64,000 nucleotides of DNA, from contig JACAXG010000025.1 of assembly GCA_018881555.1 (NCBI GenBank), positions 1,701,446-1,765,445 of the forward strand, in the 5' to 3' direction. The stretch comes from Amblyornis subalaris (taxonomy: Eukaryota > Chordata > Aves > Passeriformes > Ptilonorhynchidae). Position numbers and translations under genes: made by a program. The notes below the pieces were generated by a model. It saw nothing but the letters and a program-made list of their open reading frames with translations. It did no database searches and was not told the DNA's origin. Below are positions 42,151 through 54,787 of this stretch, piece by piece (the stretch's first letter is position 1; each line of letters begins with the position of its first letter).

Positions 42151-44336
42151 TGGAGAGGCCTTTCTATATAGTTGATGGACCCAGTGTTTGCCATCCCAGG
42201 AAGCCACTATTAGTTCTGCAAATCCTTAATGTGGCAGAGAAAAAATAAAATGCTTTCCTTTCCTCAGTCATCCCTGTTTGTCCATCTTATTCACCATTTA
42301 AATTCTTGTTTTGCAAAGTTGCAAACTCTGGGAGATCAGAGGCTTAAATCTTGGCAGCATTTTGTCTTGGTTTGCAAAGGACCTTCAGGGCAGAACCCCA
42401 AGTACATGTGGGCTAGTGTGTGCTGCAAACTCTTCCTTCTGAGCTGTCAAGAATTAGAGTGTAAATCCTGAGCCTTCAGATTATGGTGAGAGCTGAACCT
42501 TTTGCTATTCTGCCATTACAAACCATAAGCTCTTATAAAATATATTTTTAGGAGTCCTATTGAATCGCACAGTATGTAACATAATGTAATCAATACAAGA
42601 AGCTGCATATAAATAATCTGTTTGGATTCTCACACATTTTAAGATGAGAGAGGGCACCATTCCCAGCAGAACTCCCCCCCTCCCTCAGAGTTCACACCTT
42701 TTATGGGGGAAAATGATTGTAAAGTATTCATTTAAGCCAATAACCAAAGCTTATGTTATTCATTTCTCAGTGATATACATAGTGCTCTTTTTGTATACTA
42801 TTAACTGTGGACATATGTTTTTCATTTGACTATGTTACTTACACACACAATTCTTTTAAAAAATATGTAAAATATAACAGCTGCTGTAAAAAAAATATTT
42901 TTAGATCTCTGAAGTGCCTAACGAGCTGCAGTGCACAACAAAAATGGTTTGGTCTTTATATCTTGCCCATAGTAAAATACCATGGAAGAGTTTAATCCGC
43001 TTGGTCATCTCCCCGAGGGGGGCAAATTAACACAGTTCTAATATGACAATGTACTTCTGTGGGGTGTATTCCTTGGCTGTAACAGCAAGGTCTTGATCAT
43101 TCACTGCATCAAAGCAATGATACAAACAATGGATCAGCCAACTTTTAAAACAGCAGTATAAAAGCAATTGTAAAGACACCAACTGTATCATCTGAGCTCT
43201 GCTTTGACATTGCTGTTTTCTGATGGCAAAAATATACTTATTTCCTGCCAGTGTAAGTGAGAGATTAAGGGGTAAATATAGAAAACCTAAAGTTTGCTTT
43301 GGATTAGAACTTTTTTCTTTATGAATTATTGAATAAATCAAATATCCTTGGTTCTTATCCCAACAGAGTGTGATGATTGCTAGCTTGAAAAAATGTAGCA
43401 AGAGCAAACGTTGGCAAGAATGAAGCATTATAATGTGATGTCTACAGAGATTTAGAGATAGGGAGGCTTGTCAGTTACAGGCAATGCTATCAATATTGGT
43501 AGAAGATATTTAAACTGTAATTCTACCTAGATTAAGGTGCTTAAAAACAGTGTTAGTGGCTTGAAAACAACCTGTGCCAACCTCTTTCAAGGAAATAATT
43601 GCACCACTGGTTAATACATAGATGCAGATTATTCCACTGCAATACACTTGACTGCTACCATGTGAGGGAATGGCAAGTATGGAAAACTGCCAAAACTGAA
43701 TGTCTTCTTCCTTCTCTTCCAGTTGATAAGACGGGAGAACTAAGATGCTTTTTTTGAAATCAGTCATTTGGTATCTGGAGAATAGGATGAGAAAACAAAA
43801 TCTTCTTTATGAAGATTCCAGTCATACAGTGGTAGAGAACATACTGGGGGGGGAGTCTGCTCTCAGAAGAGCTCTGACATTCCCAGCAGCAACTCCAGAA
43901 TCATTCTTCAAATTTTCTGCTGCAATTTGATGGGGAGCCGTGGTCTTTACTTGCATCAGGCTGTGCCCTCACTGGTTCTGCTAACACACCTTGCATCACC
44001 CAAGTTAAATGTCTAGAGTGTTTCTCATTTCTTTATTTCTCCTACATTTTTGTTGCTTTAGTCTTGATGTTTCCAAAGTGTTAAGTCCGATATATTTGAA
44101 GATGTCGGGGGTGTTCAAAGCCATGTAGACAGTGTCACTGAAGCACTTCCATTCTGCTTCAAAAGTGTCCAGGGTGTACAAAGTTGCAGACACAACATTC
44201 TTGAATCACAGTCAGTTTTTATGTCACAGGAAGTTGCAGTACTGGTATCCAGCTGGCTTTCCAATGATTTTCAAACTGTTGGGTTTACAGCAACAATTTG
44301 GTAGCATTAACTTTAAAATTTTTGAAATTTAGCTTA
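42151..44336. other. Noncoding DNA with long unrecognised open frames
   Basis: Minus-strand open frames of 133 codons (43027-43428), 85 codons (43510-43767) and 62 codons (44005-44193) follow one another. None shows a motif I recognise, and plus-strand frames of similar density overlap them, so they cannot be called genes. They may be remnants of a decayed gene; see the findings. A G8 run lies near 43846. Confidence 0.4.
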
Positions 44337-44580
44337 TGTGCTGGTTTGGCTGTAAACCAGCAGGGAAAATTAACCCCACACCGAATACCTCGAGAGATTT
44401 TAGGTCAAAATTACAATTTTAATTAAAAAGGTTAAAATAAATGCAGTAATACAGAAACACGGGCTTAAACAAACCGACAGAGTCACGGTGCAACCTGATA
44501 CTCTGTTGACCAGGGTGGTAGCTGTGCAGTCCGGTTAGGCACTGGTCCTGCAGGAAGGCCTGGTAGTCCAGTCCCGGTAG

Positions 44581-44720
44581 TGGAGTGGAGTAGCTGAGTC
44601 CAATTCCAAAGACTGGAGTGGAGTAGCTAGTTGAATCCAATTCCGAGGAATGGAGTCCAGTCGAGTCGAGGGTGCCGCCGAGAGTGGAGTCCCAAAAGTG
44701 GAGTCCCGTCAAGTCGAGGG
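44581..44720. repeat. Degenerate TGGAGT-based tandem repeats inside the LTR
   Basis: TGGAGTGGAGTAGCT followed by a CCAATTCC block occurs at 44581-44607 and at 44614-44644 (the second with a 4-base insertion). A second type of unit, 22 bases long, occurs at 44651-44672 and 44699-44720 with two mismatches. TGGAGT starts every unit. Variable internal tandem repeats are common in U3 regions of LTRs. Confidence 0.75.
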
Positions 44721-44943
44721 TATCTTCTCCCATCCTAAACCCTTGTTTTACGCTATGTTTCTTGGCTGGCACCTCCCCCAGGGGCGAGGACTCTCACAAT
44801 GGAAGAGGATCTTCCCGGTGTTCTATTGGTTGCTTCTGTAATGAGCTTGAACGAGCCCTAGGATCCTCCGAGATGCTCCGAGGGTTCTCAGAGATGATCC
44901 GGAGTCCTCCGATGGGCTTCAGGCTAATTAGTCAGGCTAGGTC

Positions 44944-45030
44944 GTGCTAATGGGCCATTAGCTGAAATCACATAATCAGCTGGGTGGTGCTAATGGGCCA
45001 TTACCTGAGATCAGATAACCAGGGTGGGTG
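44944..45030. repeat. 43-44 bp tandem duplication inside the LTR
   Basis: Two adjacent copies beginning GTGCTAATGGGCCATTA (44944 and 44987) diverge at a few positions in their second halves. A third copy starts with GTGCT and then ends. If the block is a U3 region, such duplications often carry enhancer sites. Confidence 0.8.
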
Positions 45031-45052
45031 GTGCTTCCTGTCGGCTGGAGTG

Positions 45053-45072
45053 CTTATCTCAGTTGAGATAAG
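45053..45072. repeat. 9-bp perfect hairpin near the LTR right end
   Basis: CTTATCTCA and TGAGATAAG are exact reverse complements separated by GT. The stem contains a GATAAG word, which is the core recognised by GATA factors, in both orientations. Binding is not shown. Confidence 0.8.
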
Positions 45073-45080
45073 GAGTCCCA

Positions 45081-48000
45081 GGTGTGTAATTATGAAATTT
45101 ATCCGGCTTTTGTGGGTGGTAATAGAATATATAACTAACCCAGGACATCTTATTCCAACGCTTTTGCTTAGTTTGATATGGATGTCAAACTCTCCATAGT
45201 TAACTTGACATTTGTATCCTCCTACCACAGACTGATTCTGATGTTGTCCTAGAAGAGGTGCAATCAATCACTTCTAATTTTTAGAATGGGAATGTGTCCA
45301 GGGTAGTTTGGTTTTACTTGGAATGTGAATGCCTGTGTACATATTGAGAATATTTATCTGAAAGAATGGGTTGCTCTTTTTGCATTTTTCATACTACATT
45401 TTTCAATATTAGTAGCAGCCTTTACAGTCTTCCTCAAAACAAGCTCTGATGCCTCTAGGATTATAATTATGCTCTTTTGTATCTGAGAATTTACATGCTC
45501 CATGTCTTCATAAAATTGTCTCTTATTTTAGCTATGTTTAAGAAACGTTTGGTCAGTAACAGTGGTGACACAGCATTTCTTGTAAAGTATCCATCATGCT
45601 GTATAGTCATTTCTGCCATTGGGCAATCTAGTTCATTGATCATTGGAGGCATAACAGTGGTTTCACTGTCAGGTTCTTCATTATTTCATCAGGAACTACA
45701 GATCTACAGGACGGACAGCTAATCCAAGTTTCCTCTTAAGAAAAATTTCACTTAGTGTTATTAATTTCGTATCTGGAGACTGCATAATCAGACAGGGCAG
45801 TTCTTCACTTTGTTTGATTCAGTGGATGTCAGTAAGTGTCTGTACAATCCTGCTATGCTCAAAGACGAAAGTTTAAAGGACTGAAAATGAAGGGAAGGGA
45901 GGTTCCTCAAGGAATGTATGCACTCTGCAATTAAATGCAGTGCAGGTAGTCCTGAAATAGTGCTGACCAACCTACAAACTGACCAGCTGCATTAGCATGA
46001 TTTTTCACTTCAGTAAAATCTTTGACTCCCAGTAGTAAGCCTTGGCTGCTGCCCAGTGCCATGGTGATGCAGATATACTGCTTTTGCTTCCAGAGCAGAA
46101 TCTGCTGTGCTCTGTTGTGTGGGAGTCACTGAACTCTAGTATGGCTTCTAGCTGATGGAAAGTCATCTGTGATCCTGAATTTTGTGTAAGCAGATTTTGT
46201 AATTGCAACTGCTCTTGAATCTGTACCTACAGCTTTGTTGGGTATTTTGTCATCTCAGAAGCCTAAAGGAATTGTAGATCAACTTGATTTCAATGCCAAA
46301 CACACATGCTCTAGCAGTATCACTCAACCAGATTCCCTCACAAGATAGAGACAAAGAAGATGAGGTAAAGCTGGCTGTAATTTGGCCATAATTCCTGTGA
46401 AATTTGATAAACCTGTCAGTGATCTAGTGTGTGTACTTTAACAGCCTGACAGATTTCCTGCACTAAGTTAGAACTGGATCTAATCTGGACTCAAGCTTTC
46501 ACACTTGCCTGCAGGTGTCTATTTGCAACAACAGCTCTTTGGAAGAAAGTTTGAGCTTAATGGTGGATATTAGGGATTGTGTTTTCCTTTGAAGATTGCA
46601 GCTGACTCCTGTGCTAAGGAGCTAGCGCGACCGTGCTGGGCTCAGGGGGATAATACAGGTATATAATGGTTGGATTTTTAAAATGAAACAACAATTGTTA
46701 TTTTGCTTTTTTTGTTTTGTTTGGGGGAGAATGAATTGTCTTTAAATTTTAAATGGCTTTTAGATTTATGTAAGGGAAAGAGAAAGGTAGGAGAGAAATA
46801 CTTGTATTCATGGGATATTTCTCTGCTCTTCCATTTCATACATGCAATATACATTGAACCTTTTGCTAAAATGAAGCAAGACAAAGGGAAGCAAGGAAAA
46901 TACGCGTTATTCTAGGCTTAGTTTAGAGGATACACAGTGGGTGTGAGAGATGAATTGGGGTTTGGGGACCGCGAGTGCAGTGTAACACTGCACTATGAAG
47001 CAGACTGTAACCAGTCAGTAACGCGAGTCCCTCCACATGCACAGCTTGGCCCAGGAAGTTCCTCTGCTGAGCAGCTTCTCAAGCAAAGTTTGTGCTGGCA
47101 GAAACTGTTTGGTCAATGCTGACTCCCCTGTGTAAATACAAGAACGGAAAAGTCTTGCATGGTACTAGAAACATTGCACTTGAGGCTGGTGGTGAATTAC
47201 AGGGACAGAGAAATCTGGGACAAAGAAATCTCTTCTGAATTTCAGCAGTAGTATTGTTCTGACTCCAGGCTTCTTCAAGAGCTGCATTTTGAAGCAGAGT
47301 TGTTGATTTTATTTTTTTTCATTTCATTCATCTGAAAGTAATTTATGTTTGTTTAGACAGAGTTCGCTTTTCTAGGGAAGAGGAAAAATGAAATTTAGCT
47401 CATTGTCAAAATAAGCAGAAAAGATACAGTCAGCAAGCAAACGAGATAATTTTTGAAACATCTCCCTTTTTTAAGTTGCACTGTTATAAAATGATACTAA
47501 AAGCTTGTTGCTGAGCTTTTCTGTCAGCAGAAATTAAATGACCCTTCAGATTTTGAAGTGAATTTACCCAATGTGTTGAAACACTTAGATATAGGCCTGG
47601 AATGCAGGTAGGAATAGCAAACTGTAAGTGCACTTCAGATTCAGAGGTTCAGAATTTGCACAGCAGGAACATTTATCTCAAGGAGGGAGGTTGGGTTCCA
47701 CGGTCATTTGGCAGTCCCACCTGTGCTATGATTGCAAAGCTGAGTGTTATTTAGGCAAACTATGGTGGCTGCAAGCAAGTTAGGAGTTTTGAATCATAGT
47801 AAGAAATCAGGACAAGTCCTGGTCAAGGAGGAATAGAGTACGACTGCATAAACATATTTGAAATCTGTATTGTATTTACTTTTTGGAAAACTGCTTTAGC
47901 TCTCAGAAATTAAAATTTTATTTCCTGTTTTGCCAAATGAAGGAAGCTGAGGCAGGGGATCAAAATTGTGCTTCCAAAGTGTCATAACAAGGAAAACTGG

Positions 48001-48309
48001 AAAAGTTTTTTGGCAAAGGGGGGTATAAAGTTTTAGAAGAAGCAAGCATTCCAAGAATAAAATGTGCACCAAAATATGGAGCCCTCGCTAGGCTAGTCAT
48101 GTTTGCTTTGCTATATAGAGACCAAGGCGAGACAAGCTGCTCTAGAATAAGAGTATCACCTCTAAGGGAGTTTTTAAATATTTCAATGATTAAAAAGAAA
48201 ACCCAGGAAGATATGAGTAGCAAGGGTGAAATTTGATTCATTATAGTGCAAGTGAATGATTTTATTGCTTCCCATTTCAGTAACTTTCCTTCTTTCTTTT
48301 CTTCCGCTA
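45081..48309. other. Noncoding DNA; tiled minus-strand open frames to about 46.2 kb
   Basis: From about 45001 to 46208 the minus strand can be read as a chain of overlapping open segments of 38 to 88 codons in changing frames. No domain is recognised. The rest, up to 48309, is unique DNA with short chance frames. The best explanation for the first part is either chance or a decayed intronless coding sequence. Confidence 0.4.
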
Positions 48310-48384
48310 TCATAGAATCACCACAGAAAACCATAGGATGGTTTGGGTTGAAAGGAACCTTAAAGATCATCTAGTTCCAACATG
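48310..48384 (-). mobile_element. CR1 LINE 3' tail
   Basis: On the plus strand the sequence reads ATCATAGAATCACCACAG, then a GGATGGTTTGGGTTGAAAGG block, AACCTTAAAGATCATCTAG and TTCCAACATG. This is the reverse complement of the CR1 3' terminus, including a terminal TGATTCTATGAT-type repeat at its left end. Only about 75 bases survive, an extreme 5' truncation, which is usual for this family. A minus frame from 47960 to 48370 overlaps it and is not a gene. Confidence 0.85.
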
Positions 48385-51300
48385 TCTTGCAAAAAAGCAC
48401 GTGAACTGCCTGCTGGGTTTCCTTAGTAGGTAAATATGTGAAAATTTGTGAATCTCAAACAGTTTTCCCCCGCCTTTTAAAACCTTGCCCAAACCCACAA
48501 GTTCACAGTATTTTCACTTTTGAACTGATATACTCTAAGAAGAATAGATATTGTGTCAATTTGTATGATTCATTTTAAATTAAGGTTCTGATACATTGCT
48601 GAGGTTTGGAGACTACCTTAGGGTGAAAAATAATACATTTTAGCCCTGCGAACAGAGTATTACACCTGTACCAAGTGATCAGCCTCTGTGTATCGTGACA
48701 TGTAAAGCCATAAATTGTTTGCTGCTCGTTTCCTCACTTGAGCTATTGCACCTTTCTTGCACTGAGAACCTCCTAACTGGAAATTTCTTCCATGGTGTTG
48801 GTGTCTGGTAGGGTATTTTACATCTCTGACATTTGATTTCTTCACATGCTGCTTAAGCTATGACCATGTGCATTTGGTTCCCTACATATTGAAATGGGTT
48901 TTTTATTCCCTTATCTTGGCACATCGCTGATGTGCAATGTTGAGCAGTAGAAGTAGACTATTGTGTGGAGCTTTGCATTTGGTGTGTCAGTTATTTAATA
49001 GTTTATTCTTAAGACTACCAAGGGCACTTAGAGATTTAGACAAGCACTTTCATATCACAGAGTGGCAAGTTCTCATTTCACTCATAATCAGAAACATCAT
49101 CCTCTTCAGTACTGTGTTTACTACACCTTGGTATTTTACAACTAATCTGTGAATGAACACAATTAAAATAATGAAAGTTCAAACCAATGCACTGATCTGT
49201 ACTTTTTGTCTCTTGGTCTTTTCTGAAAAACTTTCAGTCCTGTTTATTCTTCAGACTTCCTGTTTCTGAAACAGATCTTCTGGCTGATGGAAATGTTAGG
49301 AAAAGACAAGGAAACGTTAAATGAATTGTCTCATTTTTCAGCAGAGAACACATTAAATTAAGCTATGCATTGCCAGAATTAGGCAATACTACCAGACACA
49401 GGTCTTTACAAATGTTTTTGGTAGTGTGACTCCCTCTCACATGCCAGCTACACTGGAAACAAGCAAATAGATTTTTAGTAACTACTTCAGAATTGTTTAA
49501 TCTTTTTCTGCTAGCAGAATAATTTTTTATGGGCTCTGATTTTGACAGATTTATATAAACTGAACTGGCTGGCAGTGACTTACTTTCTATATTAATTACA
49601 CTGACATTCCTTTTTTCTATCTGGATAAATAAATAATCTAACCAAGAGGTGTCTTGATGAACAGCTGAGATATCAGAAGAATACGGTCAACTTCCTTTTT
49701 CAGCTAGGGATGACTCAAACTTCATTACTGAAGGAAAGATAAGTTGCTGTGAGATAAAGTTTATGGACCACATTTAAATTTTCTTCTCAAATATTTTGTA
49801 CATGGTGTAAGGTTGAACTTGTTTGCAGTAGATTGAGGTCAAATGCAGCACCAGTAATGAATTCTTCAGGCTTTATACAAAGCAGAGTGATGCCACTAGC
49901 ACAGCTCTGAATTTGATTTACTGGGCGGTGCCTTGCTTGGTCTTTGCAACACATTGGTAAGGTTCTGTGGCCTTTGGATCTGACCTGACTCCTGATTTGC
50001 TGTGGAATACTGCTATGCATATGATGCATTTTCTAGATGATAATCAGAAAGAATTATGTTTCTGTTCCTATTCTCCTGCACAATACAATAGTATCATTCC
50101 TCAGTGCTGCTGGTGTCATTCTTTTTCTTTCTTATTCCAGTTCAAAATGTTTTTACTGAAAACTGATCCAAAGAGAAAGGTCATGTATAGCAACTGTCCA
50201 AGGCACATCTCACAAACAGTGCGGAAGGACTCTTCCCAGTCCTGTCCAATTGAGCTTGCTCTCATTTATACTGTCATGAATACCTGAGAATTGCTGAAGC
50301 ACAGCACAAGGCAGTATCCTTTTTTTGGTTCCATCTCCTGCTGGTGGTTAAAAAAACAAATGCATTTTCTGTGTATGTGTAACCTCACTCCCAAGGCTGC
50401 TTTTAGAGCTTTTGCCCTGTTAAAATGATGCAACACATTTCTTACATGAAAATCAGGCCTATTTTGAACAGCTTCTCATACAATAGTTTTTGATTTGTAC
50501 TAGGCCACTCATTAAAGTTTGAATGATGAATTTTCATTTCTGCACCTTTTTCTCCATACATTGATGCATTGTAACCAGTGTGAAAGTTCAGCTGGCCAGG
50601 TGAAACCCAAAACTTGCAAGATGTCAAGGCTGCATTAAAAAGCAGAATTTAAACATTTTTAGTTGCCAGACCTGTCTGATTACTATATTCCAAATATTCA
50701 TAGCTCTATTATAAATATATAGATTTTCATATTTTTTAATAAGTGAATGAAAATACCTTTTGGAGAATAAAGTGATATATTTTAAAGGCATTTGTTTACT
50801 TTTTCTGTAAGCTCCTGAGATGGCTAACATACTAGTTGTTAATCACACCATCTGTTCAAGCACTGTTTGACTAAATGAATCAATTCATACTTTTTCTTCT
50901 TAAAGCAGTTTTTTACAGAACAATATGTTTGTGTCTATTACCCCATCATTTGGCAATGTGATATGAGATATTTTAATTTTCCTATTTATTGTGCAAGGAT
51001 TTTCAATCTCCAAATATTTTTTTAAAATATGCATACAGCACAGAAAAGCTGTGTCTATTGATTTCTGTAGCATTGCAAACAGTGGAAAAATCTGTTCCAT
51101 TCTGCTGTCAAATTTCAACCATCTGATTATATTTAAATGAGTTATTTCAACATGTTTCATTTGAATGACCGTCACACCAGCGATTCCTCCTGTGTACCGA
51201 AGATGGCAGTGATGCACAACCTACCCACCCTCGAGAGCTCACTCACGTTTTAGGTACTGGTTCCAGGAACCAGCAAATTGGGGGAGAATTATTCTGCAAA

Positions 51301-53467
51301 TGGGAATGACAACCTTTTGTGGTCTTCCGTGTCCCAGTTGTCTCTGGTAAGCTTACATTCACAGCATTGCAATCAAAATTCGGGCTAAATATGGAAACTG
51401 GAGCTTGAAATAAGTATAAACCCAAGCTGAGAAAGACTGTTACCAAGCTGTTTTAAAATTTGTGTTCATATGCATTTCTTAGCTCCAACTGAAAGAAAAA
51501 ATCATCAGAGTCTGTGCATCAAATCTTGGTCATTCCTGAAACCTCAAATGAAAGGCTTTAAGTTTCGAGTGACTATGGGTCGTTTCTAACTCCTCGGAAT
51601 CTTTGCACAAATATGCTGGGATACATTCCTGATTCTTAGTTTACCTTAAACCAATAATTTGTAGATTCAGAGGAGGAATGCCGGTCTGAGCACCAGGGAG
51701 CATTTGACAATTAATAAAATAGTTTCTGAATAAAAATAATGATGGTAACCACACTGGTAGCACAAACAAATAAAATGAAAATAAGTAACAAAATACCTTC
51801 AGTATAATATAACAAATAATCCTGAAGCAAAAATGACTGAATGACTTCCTAATAATTTTTTTTTTATTGTTGATACTGCAGTGGAATGAGAGTTAACAAT
51901 AGTTCATGAAGCCTATGTCCTATTTACATGGTCACTCAAGAAGCAGTAAGTCATTTTCCTCACTGTTGTGATAGCAGTCTCCAGAGAGTTTGCTTTTCAA
52001 GAAAGGTAACTGTGTTCTCATAGGCAAATAACTATAAATTAAAGATTGAAATTGTTCAAGAATTCTTTGCCATTCATATTCTGTTTTTCAGCCTGGGTCT
52101 TACTTGTGTAAATTCAGGTATAGTTAGGTTACCTGGCCAGCTAGTTTCTGAAAGATTGCATGCTACAATAGAAAAGAATTTACTGAGTAATGAAGAATGA
52201 TGCCCAGATGGTCTTAGTAGAGTCTTCATCCTACTCTTTGTTTGACTGGTTTTCTTTATTGATGATTTGGAGGGTTTTTTTGTTAATCACAGAGAAAGAA
52301 ATAAAAGGACGAATGTGTCTGTGAATGATGTATCAAAATTTTTATTATAAATATAATCAATAATTATAAATTACAATCAGTATTGTGTTGGGCCAGTGGA
52401 ACCCTGTTGTCTTTCTGGATCGTATATAGAGCCAAAGTCTGTCAGTAATGTGGGCATCAAACAGGTGTATATACTGAGGAGTAGGTTCATCATCTTGAAG
52501 TGGCACTAAATGTGAACTGCAAGGCAGTGAAAGGTATGGAATAATACATGTACTGTTTTCTCAAGTGTCCTGGTAAGGTGATAAGCTGCTGACTTATTTT
52601 ATAGAAGGTGGAGATTTTGTATTTCATTTTAATTGCTAGCTAACATTGGTCTGCTTTGAATGTATTGCATGAGTTGTTGTGAAGGTGACCCCTGGATCAT
52701 TTCATAAGAAGACATAGGAAGACATTCTTTCACCCTTCAAACCCTTTTTCAAATCTAAATATTTAGCACTTAGCAAATGTGGTCCACTGTGTTTCTTTGA
52801 ACGACAAAGCTTATCTGACAATGGAGGGGCCCATCCTTTCAGTAAGAGGTCACACAACTTCAGGTCTTGCTGAAGTTTCAGTTTGAAGCAGCCACTATTC
52901 ATTCCAGTCTTTGTAGTATTAATATATAATGGCATTTACTTCATTTCATTGATTTGTTGTACTGGAGACGTTATTCTTGTGTTGTTGACAATGAAGGTGT
53001 TTCATGTCTTCCCCATTCCTAATGGCTCGTCTATAAATGTAGAGAAAGGAAGGAGGGAGGCAGGGAAGAGGAAGGATGGCCATACACTTTGTAGGTCTCT
53101 GGGGGATGAAAGCGTTTGTCATGATTCACTTCTGCTCTTGAGGTCTCCAATACCTTATCAAGTATATGAGAGTCAGCACAGACAGCAATACTGAGGCTGA
53201 AGTTCGGTTTCCAGTTTTAAAGCTTTGCAGAAGTCATACTGGGAATATCTTCTCTGAATCCTGATCTTTCTCCTTTGGAGATATGTGTAACCTACATCCA
53301 AGTATTTAGATTGGTCTGTGTTACATTTTACTTATCTGATTATCAAAACCTTGACTTTTGTTTTGCAAGAAATTTTTCAAAACTATGTCCTCTCCATTTA
53401 AGGGGTTATGACTTTTTACAGTATACTTTTAAATGTGGGTGTAAGGTAAAATTAGTAAGTCATTTGT

Positions 53468-53490
53468 CACATCAGATCACATCAGATCAC
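53468..53490. repeat. 10-bp tandem repeat, 2.3 copies
   Basis: CACATCAGAT is repeated twice without change and begins a third time (CAC). Small minisatellite-like duplication. Confidence 0.8.
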
Positions 53491-54786
53491 TGAGAAGCTC
53501 ATCCTGAGCTATGGCATCAGGAGGAAACTGCTCCTACACTGCTTTATCTGGTTAATTAAAAAGGATATCTAGGGAGTTCATGTCAACTTGAATAATGATG
53601 CTGCCTTTCTGTACGTATTAGAATTCTCTTTGAAAAATCTAGTAAATAGCATTGCCATGTTGAGATTGTAGATTTTATTCAAGAGGTAGATTGAGTCTGC
53701 CATTTTGAAAGGGAAAGATATATGGTTTTCTTCAAAACAAAAGCAATTCTCCTGAGAGAATTAAATTTACCTTCTTTACATTAATAATCTGACAAATTTG
53801 ACTTCCTTACCATTTGTATCTCTTTTGCAATTTTCTTTTTCACTGGATGAAGTTGTTCCTTAAGAGCTCAAAATGTTCTTGATCTTTTTGATTGGGCAGC
53901 ATTTAGAATTATCAAATATTGAAAGCATAAAATCTTTCATAATATAGCCTGATCTCCTTATTGCTTTTATATGCTATGAGCAGACTGTGCAGTCCTTATT
54001 CATATGGTTGATTACTAACTCATAAATAAATCCCAGAAACTTCAGTGGAATCATTTTTGTAAGTTCATGGAAGTAGGAAGTTAACAATATGTCATGTTTT
54101 GCATGTTCAAAAAAAATAATGTGAACAGTTACTCTTTTATTGCAGCAGGTCTCCTTTAGGTTTCTTACAGATCTTTTTTAAAGATTTTGCAAAAATGATT
54201 GATTTTCTCTCTAAAATGTTGATTTTATTGAGATAGCCATTATGAGTCCATTAAATTGTTTAAAAAGCTTTTAAAGAATTTTAATTATACAATGCCATGA
54301 TTTTACTGAAAACTGGGTTGTACTAAATGACAATTTTAATTCTTTTGATTTTTGCAAATAAAGGCAAAAATTGAAGTGAGTAACTTTAAAAAAAAAGAAA
54401 CAAGGGCCAAAATGAGATCTTAAAATTTTTGAGAACTTTGTATTATTTAATAGTGTTACAAGATTACTTGTTTTGGATGCCTGTTACTGTCAAGTTAGAA
54501 ACGAAACTACATCTAATGATATATGGCAATAATATTCAATTTATATTGAAGAAAATTGTCATTAGTCTATATAGATAATAACTGTTTTTCAATATGTTTG
54601 CTTTGAATTTTGTGCTGTAGCCAACTGGTGAGTGGAGACAAAAGTGAAAATACCATCTAACTGATCCTAATGAAAGGCAGCCTAACAGAAAAGGAATCTT
54701 TAAATTTTTGAGGTTGTGTCTGCATTGAAAGCAAGATTGTTGAAGTCTAATTTTATTACTCCACCTCTTTCAAACTAAAGAGTTTG

Positions 54787-54787
54787 N
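54787..54787. other. Ambiguous base (N)
   Basis: Single N directly after the inverted repeat CAAACT/AGTTTG (54771-54776 and 54781-54786, four-base loop). A hairpin could have caused the sequencing uncertainty, though the stem is short. Confidence 0.6.

Larger units (their letters stand above)
44337..45080. mobile_element. Solo LTR-like insertion of an endogenous retrovirus
   Basis: A GC-rich, CpG-containing block about 0.74 kb long stands out from AT-rich flanks. It begins TGTGCTGGTTTGGCTG, which resembles avian endogenous-retrovirus LTR ends, and its first bases form a perfect 9-bp hairpin (44339-44347 with 44354-44362). A possible end is the CCCA at 45077-45080, giving a TG...CA element. 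No gag, pol or env is recognisable beside it, so it is best read as a solo LTR left by recombination. Transcription probably ran on the minus strand: an inverted CCAAT box (ATTGG at 44825-44829) and a minus-strand ATTAAA variant poly-A signal near 44420 would then be in sensible order. No clean 4-6 base target duplication was found, so the right boundary may be off by about 150 bases. Minus and plus frames inside it (such as 44419-44772) are not genes. Confidence 0.5.

Noticed and set aside
44419..44772. 117-codon minus-strand frame with repeated serine/threonine-rich units
   Set aside because: It lies inside the LTR-like block, and the apparent protein repeats simply mirror the DNA tandem repeats.
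44581..45030. CRISPR array
   Set aside because: The repeats are degenerate, unevenly spaced and lie in a vertebrate LTR-like element. No cas genes exist here.
47960..48370. 136-codon minus-strand open frame
   Set aside because: Its upstream end lies in a CR1 tail, and the rest has no motif.
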